Of a stretch of DNA of 9,806 nucleotides, positions 1-5,720 are shown piece by piece. Every line of letters begins with the position of its first letter. Position 1 is the stretch's first letter. This DNA comes from Chitinophagaceae bacterium (GTDB lineage: Bacteria > Bacteroidota > Bacteroidia > Chitinophagales > Chitinophagaceae). Made by a program: the position numbers and the translations under genes. The stretch lies in the NCBI GenBank assembly GCA_025455245.1, contig JALOMX010000047.1, positions 1 through 9,806 of the forward strand. The letters run 5' to 3'. Below the pieces are notes generated by a model. The model did not search any database. It saw only the letters and a program-made list of their open reading frames with translations, and was not told the origin of the DNA.

Positions 1-120
1 GGGCTTACTAATGACAATGCCCTATCAATTTTTGAAGATAATAATAAGGAATTGTGGTTTGGAATGGCGGACGGAAACATATATAAATTTAACGGAATGA
101 ATTTTGAAAAGCAATTTTAA
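1..120 (+). CDS. C-terminal end of a Reg_prop-type beta-propeller protein (5' end outside window)
   Basis: An open frame enters at base 1 and stops at TAA 118-120, giving 39 residues. The visible segment carries one blade of the two-component-regulator propeller repeat: an LTNDNALSIFED stretch, then NNKELWFGMADG, then IYKFNG. This is the pattern 'N-x-V-x-x-I-x-E-D-x-x-G-x-LWFGT-x-x-G-L' known from Reg_prop repeats in periplasmic sensor regions of Bacteroidota hybrid two-component systems and in stand-alone secreted propellers. Only about six residues follow the last repeat, so no Y_Y_Y domain, transmembrane helix or kinase lies after it. Either the protein is a propeller-only protein or the propeller closes at the C-terminus. 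The upstream domains are not visible, so the role (ligand sensing or binding outside the cytoplasm) is inference from the family. Confidence 0.75.
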   Translation, partial: GLTNDNALSIFEDNNKELWFGMADGNIYKFNGMNFEKQF

Positions 121-156
121 GAAATACGAACACAAAATCAAGTTAGGCTGGAGAGT

Positions 157-194
157 TGCCTACCTACCTCCCCGCACTTGTGTGCAGGCAGGCA
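157..194. repeat. Imperfect inverted repeat (two-part hairpin)
   Basis: Bases 157-165 pair with 186-194 at eight of nine positions (TGCCT and CCT against AGGCAGGCA, with one A/C mismatch). An inner perfect GCAC (174-177) and GTGC (182-185) closes a four-base TTGT loop. The GC-rich arms stand out in otherwise AT-rich DNA. The repeat lies 37 bp after the stop of the propeller gene and has no T-run after it, so it is not a canonical intrinsic terminator. Confidence 0.55.
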
Positions 195-312
195 CAGAAC
201 CATATCCCGACTATAATACGGGCAAGCTTTGAAACGCAACCTTCCTACGGCTTTTCAGGAAAGTGTCTGCCATTGGTTTGCTTTTACACCTTTGTATCAA
301 TAACAAAACCAA

Positions 313-362
313 GTGCAATGTTGACGGTGGGAAAATAACATGGGCTTTTCTGCCACTTGCAC
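313..362. repeat. Long interrupted inverted repeat
   Basis: GTGCAA (313-318) pairs with TTGCAC (357-362). GTGGGAAAA (327-335) pairs with TTTTC (346-350) plus CCAC (353-356). An 8-base interior bulge (319-326) lies on the left arm, a 2-base bulge on the right, and the loop is 10 bases. Fifteen base pairs in total make this the strongest foldable structure in the intergenic block. It abuts the preceding 7-bp inverted repeat (273-279 with 306-312) with no spacer, so the two would form back-to-back stems. Whether it acts as RNA, as folded single-stranded DNA or as a remnant repeat cannot be told from one copy. Confidence 0.55.
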
Positions 363-628
363 AACCATCGTAAGGCTAGACCGGCAAACTTGTTGTACTT
401 TCACTTGCACCAATTTATCAATTGAAAGTTTAAAATCCCAGCTTTTATCAACTTTTGTGCTGTATTGATCGTTTTTACTCCGGAAGCTGTCACTGTGCTA
501 CGCGACGGATTTTGATTGAAGGGTAGTGTCTTATAACCCCGACTTGGAAAAGCCGGAAAACGATAGGAATCATTTAAATTACATTTAAAAAAAATAAAAT
601 AAACCTGACACAATCTGACTTAGAAATT

Positions 629-2068
629 ATGAAACAAAGTATTTACTTTTTGACAGTACTAATGTTAGCTTCGACTGAACTCTTCTCTCAGGAAAACAAC
701 TGTAACTGTCTTGATAATCTAAACAAACTCGTTGCTAAAACTGAAGAAAATTATGCCGGTTTCCCTGCCAAAATAAATAAGACTACAATACCTGAGTATA
801 TGGAACTGGTTAAGTCATTAGAAAAAAGAACTGCGAACGTAACCAATCCGGAAACTTGTTACTACCTGCTTAAAGAGTATGTAAGGTATTTTCAAGACAA
901 GCATTTTATGTTGGGCTTTGAAGCAAATAAACGTCCTGAAGATGAAAGCGTATCCCTTTCTGAAAAAGATTTCAAAATATATCTTTCCCAAAAGAAGACA
1001 GATCCGATCGAGGGAATATGGATTAATCCTGAAGCCACCATAAAAATGGCTATTCGTAAAAAAAATCCCGGCGAATTTCAAGGCATAATTCTTGAGTCGA
1101 ATGATCCGGGCTTACCAATTGGTTTGGTATACTACACTTTTATCAAAACTGAAAAAGGATGGATATCCAAAGAATTTAATTCTTATTTCACTACCGATAT
1201 TGTTACCAGACAAAGAGGAAATCTTTTGCAAATCTGGAACCAACAAATGTTTGGAAAAATTCACCCTTCCGCTATGTCTGCAAAGGAACAAGAGGAACTT
1301 AATACCTGGAAAAACAATAACAAGGGTTTGGATTTCAAAAAATTATCTTCAAAAACAGCCTTATTAAAAATCCCCACCTTTGAAAACAATGATGAGAAAA
1401 TTATGCAATTGGTTTCTCAAAATGATAGTATTATAAAAAGCAGTGAAAATCTAATCGTTGACTTAACCGGTAATGGAGGTGGCAATACGGGCTGGGTTTC
1501 CTTTTTGCCATATTTTATGACAAATCCTATCATTCAATATGACAGTTATTTGCGAACTACACCTGAAAATGTAAAGTCCAAATTGGCAGATTTAGAACCT
1601 TATGTAGTTAATCCTATTCCGGATGATTATAAAAAGTATTTTCCTGATGAGATCCTGGCCGCATACAAAAAAGCATATCAGGAGCTTCCAACTACAAAAA
1701 TGGCATTCTACCCTATTCCGGGAGTAATCTTTCCTTTAGATTCCATCTTGAAAAATCCGAAAAAGATAGCATTGATTGTAGATGACTTTTGCGGCAGCTC
1801 ATCGGAATATTTTTTCTTTATTTCCAAACAAAGTAAAAAGACAACTACTTATGGAATAAATACAATAGGAATGATGGACTATGAAGGAATGTCAAATCCT
1901 ACCTCAATGCCGTATGATAAATTTATATTAACTATACCCATTGTAAAATCAAGTTGGACAGATAAGAAACCCATTGACCACACAGGATTTCAGCCTGACA
2001 TTCTTTTGAACAAAATTGCCCCTGAAAAATGGATAGATTTTGTGATGAAGGATTTGGAACGAAAATAA
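629..2068 (+). CDS. Secreted S41-family (tricorn/Ctp-like) peptidase relative
   Basis: The protein has 479 residues. An N-terminal signal peptide is visible (Lys-2, hydrophobic stretch to about residue 20, then SQENN); no lipobox is seen, so export to the periplasm or outside is likely. Residues about 75-95 hold YFQDKHFML, where Asp90-Lys-His92 matches the G-D-x-H signature of S41 proteases. Residues 274-290 contain NLIVDLTGNGGGNTG, the conserved strand and glycine loop of the family. Residues 386-395 (DFCGSSSEYF) align with the SASE nucleophile loop, making Ser390 the expected nucleophile. The general-base Lys that CtpA-type enzymes carry 25 residues later is absent (GMMDYEG at 414-420), so the protein fits the tricorn/IRBP-like branch with a His-based site, or may be inactive. 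No PDZ domain is seen; about residues 125-210 (EGIW...) look like a lipocalin/calycin-type insert. The ATG start follows an AT-rich leader without a Shine-Dalgarno sequence, and the base composition is more AT-rich than downstream genes. The family is fairly secure; activity and substrate are unknown. Confidence 0.8.
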   Translation: MKQSIYFLTVLMLASTELFSQENNCNCLDNLNKLVAKTEENYAGFPAKINKTTIPEYMELVKSLEKRTANVTNPETCYYLLKEYVRYFQDKHFMLGFEANKRPEDESVSLSEKDFKIYLSQKKTDPIEGIWINPEATIKMAIRKKNPGEFQGIILESNDPGLPIGLVYYTFIKTEKGWISKEFNSYFTTDIVTRQRGNLLQIWNQQMFGKIHPSAMSAKEQEELNTWKNNNKGLDFKKLSSKTALLKIPTFENNDEKIMQLVSQNDSIIKSSENLIVDLTGNGGGNTGWVSFLPYFMTNPIIQYDSYLRTTPENVKSKLADLEPYVVNPIPDDYKKYFPDEILAAYKKAYQELPTTKMAFYPIPGVIFPLDSILKNPKKIALIVDDFCGSSSEYFFFISKQSKKTTTYGINTIGMMDYEGMSNPTSMPYDKFILTIPIVKSSWTDKKPIDHTGFQPDILLNKIAPEKWIDFVMKDLERK

Positions 2069-2119
2069 ACAACGCAAAACACGGACTACGGATAAATCAG
2101 TCCACTGGATATCAATTTT

Positions 2120-2164
2120 TTTTGGGACTATAACAAATACATTTTAATTATTCCAATCCCAAAA
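2120..2164. repeat. Inverted repeat between convergent genes, possible weak terminator
   Basis: TTTTGGGA (2120-2127) is matched by TCCCAAAA (2157-2164), an 8-bp perfect stem with a 29-base AT-rich loop. It sits in the 126 bp between the stops of the convergent S41 relative and guanine deaminase genes, where a bidirectional terminator would be expected. The large loop and lack of a clean T-tail on either strand make the assignment weak. A second small stem, CCTTA/TAAGG (2167-2171 with 2186-2190), is followed on the minus strand by TCTTTT and could instead terminate the deaminase transcript. Confidence 0.3.
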
Positions 2165-2194
2165 GACCTTATTGATAATCCATTTTAAGGCGCA

Positions 2195-2677
2195 TTAATA
2201 CAGGTTCTTGTTGGGCATTTCGATCCATTTCTTAAATACCATTAATGCTTCGGGCATATCCATTTTTACCATCGGAATCTGACGGGCTTTATAATCCCCG
2301 ATTTCAAGTTGCCCGTAAATAAAAGCATCATCAAATCCGATTTCAGCGGCGTCTCTTTTTGTATTGGCAAAAAAGATCCGGTCAGGACGCGCCCAATACA
2401 GTGCTCCAAAGCACATAGGACAAGGCTCGCAACTGCAAAATACCTCACAACCTGACAATTGAAAATTCCCGATGTTGGCACAGGCATCCCTGATGGCAAC
2501 TATTTCTGCGTGGGCCGTAGGATCATTACTGCATAAGACCCTGTTATGACCGCGCCCAATAATTTCATCACCCCTTACAATAACGCATCCAAATGGCCCT
2601 CCATCTCCGGCCTCCATACCGGCCTTCGACTCCTCAATGGCGAGGTACATAAAATGCTTTTCACGATCAGTTATCAT
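2195..2677 (-). CDS. guaD: Guanine deaminase (cytidine-deaminase fold, zinc enzyme)
   Basis: The protein has 160 residues, the normal size for the small bacterial guanine deaminase. This cytosolic enzyme hydrolyses guanine to xanthine and ammonia in purine salvage and nitrogen release. The deaminase zinc site is complete: His56-Ala-Glu58 (HAE, with Glu58 as proton shuttle) and Pro85-Cys86-Pro-Met-Cys89 (PCPMC). Flanking blocks match the GuaD branch of Bacillus subtilis type rather than TadA: GGPFGCVIV near residue 27, SNDPTAHAE at 50-58, GALYWARP at 91-98, AEIGFDDAFIY at 111-121 (Asp117 at the purine-recognition position), and a C-terminal Lys-Asn-Leu-Tyr like the terminal Tyr of GuaD. The gene begins 7 bp after the stop of the cysteine desulfurase, so it is almost certainly co-transcribed from the promoter upstream of that gene. 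The ATG is preceded by only a weak AGAAG. The main alternative is another purine or nucleoside deaminase of the same family. Confidence 0.88.
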   Translation of the reverse strand: MITDREKHFMYLAIEESKAGMEAGDGGPFGCVIVRGDEIIGRGHNRVLCSNDPTAHAEIVAIRDACANIGNFQLSGCEVFCSCEPCPMCFGALYWARPDRIFFANTKRDAAEIGFDDAFIYGQLEIGDYKARQIPMVKMDMPEALMVFKKWIEMPNKNLY

Positions 2678-2684
2678 AGCGCTT

Positions 2685-3812
2685 CTATAATATCTCCTTC
2701 AACTTGGCCACTACCCTGTCCACTTCTTCACGGGTATTTTTTTTGCAAAAGCTAAAACGCACCGCAATCTGATTGGGATTGTTGTTGATGGCGCGTATCA
2801 CATGGCTTCCCTGATCCGCCCCGCTTGTGCACGCACTTCCCCCGCTTGCACATATTCCATTGATATCAAGATTGAACAGGACCATTTCACTTTTTTCTGT
2901 TTTTGGAAAACTTACATTCAGCACCGTATAGAGGCTCCGCCCCAAAACATCACCATTAAAACTAACACCCCTGATGTACTTTTTCAATTGTTCCATCATG
3001 TACATCTTTAGACCTTTGATGAAACTGCTATCTTTTTCAAAATTGGCCGTTGCCATTTCGAGGGCTTTTGCAAACCCTACAATCCCGTAAAGATTTTCGG
3101 TACCGGCACGCATATTCCTTTCCTGACTTCCTCCATGAATCAGGGGTTTGATCCGTACATTTTCATTGATGTATAAAAGGCCGGCACCTTTGGGTCCATG
3201 AAACTTATGACCGGCTCCGGTGATAAAATGGACGGGGGTATTCCTGAGGTCAAAAGGGAAATGCCCTACGGTTTGAACCGTATCGCTGTGGAAAATGGCC
3301 CCATACATTTTACACAATTCACCTACGGCCTGTATATCAAGTATATTTCCAATTTCATTATTGGCATGAAGCAATGTGACAAGGGTTTTTTCTTCGCTCC
3401 TGCTCAGGAGTTCTTCAAGGTTCTCCGGATCGATATGTCCGTCAGGGAGAAGTCTTACATAACTTACAGAAGCATGGCCCCGCGCATGTAAATCTTCAAC
3501 AGTGTGCAGGGTTGCATGGTGTTCAATAGCCGAAGTAATAATATGCCGGCAGCCCAAATCATGAACAGCGGCACTGATAGCCGTGTTACTGGACTCCGTG
3601 CCACCGCTGGTAAAAAATATTTCGGCAGGGTGCGCATTCAACAGCCTTGCAACAGTTTTCCGGGATGTTTCAATGGCCAACCTTGCTTCACGGCCATAAC
3701 TGTAAATACTCGATGGGTTACCGAATTTTTCAGTAAGGTAAGGCATCATCGCATCAAGTACTTCCGGATCGAGTGCAGTGGTTGCAGCATTGTCAAAATA
3801 AATCCTTTCCAT
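2685..3812 (-). CDS. PLP-dependent cysteine desulfurase (IscS/NifS class)
   Basis: The protein has 375 residues, typical for the group. The enzyme removes sulfur from L-cysteine to give alanine and an enzyme persulfide used for Fe-S cluster assembly, thio-tRNA modification or cofactor sulfuration in the cytosol. Visible landmarks run in order: YFDNAATT at the N-terminus; TSGGTESSN at 68-76 (PLP phosphate cradle); IEHHATLH with His98 stacking on PLP; HANNEIG near 149-155; HSDTVQ at 175-180 (Asp177 to the pyridine nitrogen); GAGHKFHGPKG with Lys203 as the Schiff-base residue; RAGTEN at 235-240; and SGGSACTSG with Cys328 as persulfide carrier. The loop after Cys328 is of the IscS-like (group I) kind rather than SufS-like. 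No IscU, IscA or Suf gene is adjacent; the only partner is guanine deaminase 7 bp downstream, so this is not a standard isc operon. A TAAATTTG -7 element lies 56-63 bp upstream of the ATG. The specific sulfur acceptor cannot be assigned. Confidence 0.92.
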   Translation of the reverse strand: MERIYFDNAATTALDPEVLDAMMPYLTEKFGNPSSIYSYGREARLAIETSRKTVARLLNAHPAEIFFTSGGTESSNTAISAAVHDLGCRHIITSAIEHHATLHTVEDLHARGHASVSYVRLLPDGHIDPENLEELLSRSEEKTLVTLLHANNEIGNILDIQAVGELCKMYGAIFHSDTVQTVGHFPFDLRNTPVHFITGAGHKFHGPKGAGLLYINENVRIKPLIHGGSQERNMRAGTENLYGIVGFAKALEMATANFEKDSSFIKGLKMYMMEQLKKYIRGVSFNGDVLGRSLYTVLNVSFPKTEKSEMVLFNLDINGICASGGSACTSGADQGSHVIRAINNNPNQIAVRFSFCKKNTREEVDRVVAKLKEIL

Positions 3813-3867
3813 TTCAGGTGGTTCAGTGCATTTTTAAGGGGAAAAGCCAAACACCGAATCAGCCATG

Positions 3868-3875
3868 CAAATTTA
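3868..3875 (-). promoter_or_regulatory. Putative Bacteroidota -7 element for the desulfurase-deaminase operon
   Basis: On the minus strand the bases read TAAATTTG, an exact match to the TAnnTTTG consensus of the Bacteroidota housekeeping sigma factor. Transcription would start near 3861, leaving a leader of roughly 50 bases before the ATG at 3812. No clear TTTG -33 box is found 19-20 bases upstream, so the call rests on the -7 element and its position. Confidence 0.5.
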
Positions 3876-3925
3876 AACCATATGGAGGTTGCACCTGGTA
3901 AATACCTTTCAAAAATGATTTACGC

Positions 3926-3933
3926 TACATTTG
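3926..3933 (+). promoter_or_regulatory. Putative Bacteroidota -7 element for the hydroxylase gene
   Basis: TACATTTG matches TAnnTTTG exactly and ends 20 bases before the ATG at 3954, predicting a very short leader of about 15 bases. The -33 region is degenerate (TTTC at 3907-3910 with shorter than usual spacing). It faces away from the minus-strand element at 3868-3875; the two -7 boxes are about 50 bp apart, so the two operons have divergent, closely packed promoters. Confidence 0.5.
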
Positions 3934-3953
3934 TATTTGTTTGAGTTGTATTT

Positions 3954-5234
3954 ATGGAAACTTACGGAAAAATCCTGGTGATTGCGATGCCTGTTTTCCT
4001 GGCATTGGTTTTGTTGGAAAAGTGGTACGGTTGGAAAAAAGGATTCGATACCGTCCGGAATATGGATATGGTGAGCAGCCTCAGCAGCGGCATTACCAAT
4101 GTTACCAAAGATGTACTTGGCCTCAGCATCACCATTGTAGGATACAGTTGGCTGGTAAAGCATGTTGCCTTACTTGAAATAAAAGCAACCTGGCTTACCT
4201 ATGTAATCGCTTTTATTGCCCTTGATTTTGCGGGTTATTGGGTGCACCGGCTTAGCCATGAAATCAACCTTTTCTGGAACAAACACCTCGTACACCACAG
4301 CAGCGAAGAATTTAACCTCGCCTGTGCTTTACGCCAAAGCATTTCCTCTTTTTTTAATATCTGGTCTTTTTTTCTGTTGCCCGCCGCTTTCCTTGGCGTT
4401 CCTGCTCAGGTAATAGCTTTTTTAGCCCCGCTTCACCTGTTTGCCCAATTCTGGTACCACACACGGCATATAGGAAAAATGGGATTTCTGGAGCACATCA
4501 TTGTTACTCCTTCACATCACCGGGTACACCATGCCATCAATCCTGAATACATCGATAAAAATCATTCGCAGATTTTTATCGTGTGGGATAAATTATTTGG
4601 AACTTTTCAGGAAGAACTGCCTGATGTCCCTCCTGTTTACGGAATTACAAGGCCCGTCAGTACCTGGAATCCTATTAAAATAAACTTTCAGCACCTGTGG
4701 TTGCTGATCATGGATGCATGGAGAACCCAAAGCTGGAAAGAAAAGTTCCTTCTCTGGTGGAAACCCACCGGTTACCGTCCTGCAGATGTTGCAGAAAAAT
4801 ATCCCATAAAAAAAATTGATGATGTGTACCATTTTGAAAAATATGCTCCGACGGTTTCACCTTTAGTTGAAATGTGGGCATGGGTTCAGATGACGGTACT
4901 TCTTCTTATGCTGACCTATTTTTTTGGAAACATTGCAACCATTGGCATGCCTTCCATTTTTTATTATGGTGCTTTTGTTTTTATGATGGTGTATGCCTAC
5001 ACAGAACTGATGGATGGAAATCCTTTATCCGGCATTTATGAATTGCTGAAAAACCTTTTTGGAGCCGGGATCATTATTTATTCCGGCGACTGGTTTGGTA
5101 TTTCTTCAAAATATCCCTGGGCACTAAGCATCATTGTCGCCTACCTTTTTGGTTCAACATTGGTAACAGGTTATTTAGCCTGGCAACAGTATAAAAACCG
5201 GACAGAAACCGAAGCGGCCATCGCTTCATCATAA
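3954..5234 (+). CDS. Sterol desaturase/fatty acid hydroxylase family protein, alkylglycerol monooxygenase-like
   Basis: The protein has 426 residues and is an integral membrane di-iron oxygenase. The eight-histidine signature is complete: His98-Arg-Leu-Ser-His102 (HRLSH), His111-Leu-Val-His-His115 (HLVHH), and TPSHHRVHH at 185-193, with WYH at 167-169 between them. SSEEFNLACALRQS after the second box, INPEYIDKNHSQIFIVWDKLFGTF after the third, and YGITRPVSTWNP at 229-240 match the animal alkylglycerol monooxygenase (AGMO/TMEM195) pattern better than plain sterol desaturases. In animals that enzyme uses tetrahydrobiopterin and O2 to cleave ether lipids. Hydrophobic helices lie at about 7-22, 54-72, 80-97, 133-165, 308-330, 334-350, 366-380 and 388-410; the last ones form the extra C-terminal membrane section. 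It has its own -7 element. The next membrane gene starts 42 bp downstream on the same strand, suggesting an operon. The family is secure; the substrate (ether lipid, fatty acid or other) and the electron donor are inference. Confidence 0.85.
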   Translation: METYGKILVIAMPVFLALVLLEKWYGWKKGFDTVRNMDMVSSLSSGITNVTKDVLGLSITIVGYSWLVKHVALLEIKATWLTYVIAFIALDFAGYWVHRLSHEINLFWNKHLVHHSSEEFNLACALRQSISSFFNIWSFFLLPAAFLGVPAQVIAFLAPLHLFAQFWYHTRHIGKMGFLEHIIVTPSHHRVHHAINPEYIDKNHSQIFIVWDKLFGTFQEELPDVPPVYGITRPVSTWNPIKINFQHLWLLIMDAWRTQSWKEKFLLWWKPTGYRPADVAEKYPIKKIDDVYHFEKYAPTVSPLVEMWAWVQMTVLLLMLTYFFGNIATIGMPSIFYYGAFVFMMVYAYTELMDGNPLSGIYELLKNLFGAGIIIYSGDWFGISSKYPWALSIIVAYLFGSTLVTGYLAWQQYKNRTETEAAIASS

Positions 5235-5276
5235 CCAATATAGGCATGCCGGTATTCATTCATCAATCCTGATCTT

Positions 5277-5720
5277 TTGGAGGCCAATCATAAAAATCCA
5301 TACCTGCCATATTGCATCAGGATACTCATGATTGCATGGCTTTGTTGCAAGATTACCGGCTGGAAAATGTGGACCCTCCATCGCAGCTTTCCTGTCGCAT
5401 CTCCCATTTCGTGGACGGAGACAATACCGCAAACCTTTCACCTGTTCCTTTTTGTAACCGGCATGTTGGGTATGGTGATGATCCTTATGTACCCCAAAGC
5501 CCCGAAATGGTGGCTGGCCGTTGCATGCATTGAAATTGCAAGCGCCCTGTTGGATTTTAACCGGTGGCAACCCTGGAACTTTCAGTTTATAACCCTCTTA
5601 ATCATCTGGTACTTTTTCAGAAAGCAAAAAAGTGCATTGATTTTCCTGACAACACTTGTTTTGCCGCTACTTATTTTTACAGCGGTTTATCCAAATTCAA
5701 TCCCCATTTCATCCGGATAA
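5277..5720 (+). CDS. N-terminal part of a frameshifted polytopic membrane protein
   Basis: This frame encodes 147 residues from a TTG at 5277 and stops at 5720. It has hydrophobic helices at about 11-28, 53-72, 77-93, 101-115 and 119-138, and a basic, aromatic loop KMWTLHRSFP after the first helix, as seen in HTTM/DoxX/MauE-like membrane proteins. The first ATG in frame (5328) would delete half of helix 1, so TTG or an upstream non-ATG codon is more likely; the frame is open from 5244. After about residue 134 the protein-like sequence continues in another frame, where YFYSGLSKFNP follows, and the last ~13 residues here are probably out-of-frame. The gene lies 42 bp after the hydroxylase stop and is probably co-transcribed. 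The function is not recognised beyond a membrane protein with a DoxX/HTTM-like layout. Confidence 0.6.
   Translation: MEANHKNPYLPYCIRILMIAWLCCKITGWKMWTLHRSFPVASPISWTETIPQTFHLFLFVTGMLGMVMILMYPKAPKWWLAVACIEIASALLDFNRWQPWNFQFITLLIIWYFFRKQKSALIFLTTLVLPLLIFTAVYPNSIPISSG
5673..5680 (+). other. Apparent -1 frameshift at a run of five T
   Basis: In the upstream frame the codons are ATT (5673-5675) TTT (5676-5678) ACA. One base earlier the frame reads TAT TTT TAC AGC GGT, giving YFYSG, the start of the downstream half. Adding one T to the T5 run (5674-5678) would join the halves as LLIFYSGLSKFNP, a natural-looking membrane-protein junction, and give a product of about 369 residues. The cause may be a real mutation, a homopolymer sequencing or assembly error, or slippage. 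No classical X-XXY-YYZ heptamer is in register. Confidence 0.6.

Larger units (their letters stand above)
121..628. other. 508 bp intergenic region with clustered inverted repeats, no supported gene
   Basis: Two short frames exist here (156-338 on plus, starting with TTG, and 401-613 on minus). Neither has a signal peptide, a recognisable domain or a credible start, and I do not treat them as genes. What is visible is a run of inverted repeats: 157-194, 206-222 (CCCG/CGGG), 242-261 (TTCCT/AGGAA), 273-312 (TTGGTTT/AAACCAA), 313-362, and 397-429 (ACTTTC/GAAAGT enclosing AATT/AATT). The 9-mer CACTTGCAC occurs at 354-362 and again at 402-410. The last 60 bp before the next gene are strongly AT-rich and hold TACATTTA at 580-587, one base from the Bacteroidota -7 consensus TAnnTTTG. 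That could be the promoter of the 629 gene, but no -33 box is evident. The block could be a dispersed intergenic repeat or a decayed mobile sequence; this is inference. Confidence 0.55.

Noticed and set aside
87..148. ATTTAAC (87-93) and GTTAGGC (142-148) as the outer boxes of an integron attC site
   Set aside because: Both fit the loose box consensus, but they are not complementary to each other beyond three bases, no inner boxes are seen, and the left box is inside a coding region. No integrase gene is visible.
156..338. Plus-strand frame of 60 codons after the propeller gene
   Set aside because: It starts with TTG, overlaps four inverted repeats, has no domain or signal peptide, and reads as translated repeat DNA.
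401..613. Minus-strand frame of 70 codons upstream of the S41 gene
   Set aside because: It crosses the AT-rich leader of the next gene, its N-terminus is encoded by A-runs, and it has no recognisable protein features.
3504..3944. 146-codon plus-strand frame antisense to the cysteine desulfurase
   Set aside because: It is a shadow of a strongly conserved enzyme gene on the other strand and has no motif of its own.
5279..5283. GGAGG as a Shine-Dalgarno sequence for the membrane protein
   Set aside because: No start codon in the reading frame lies at the right distance downstream, and other genes here do not use such sites.
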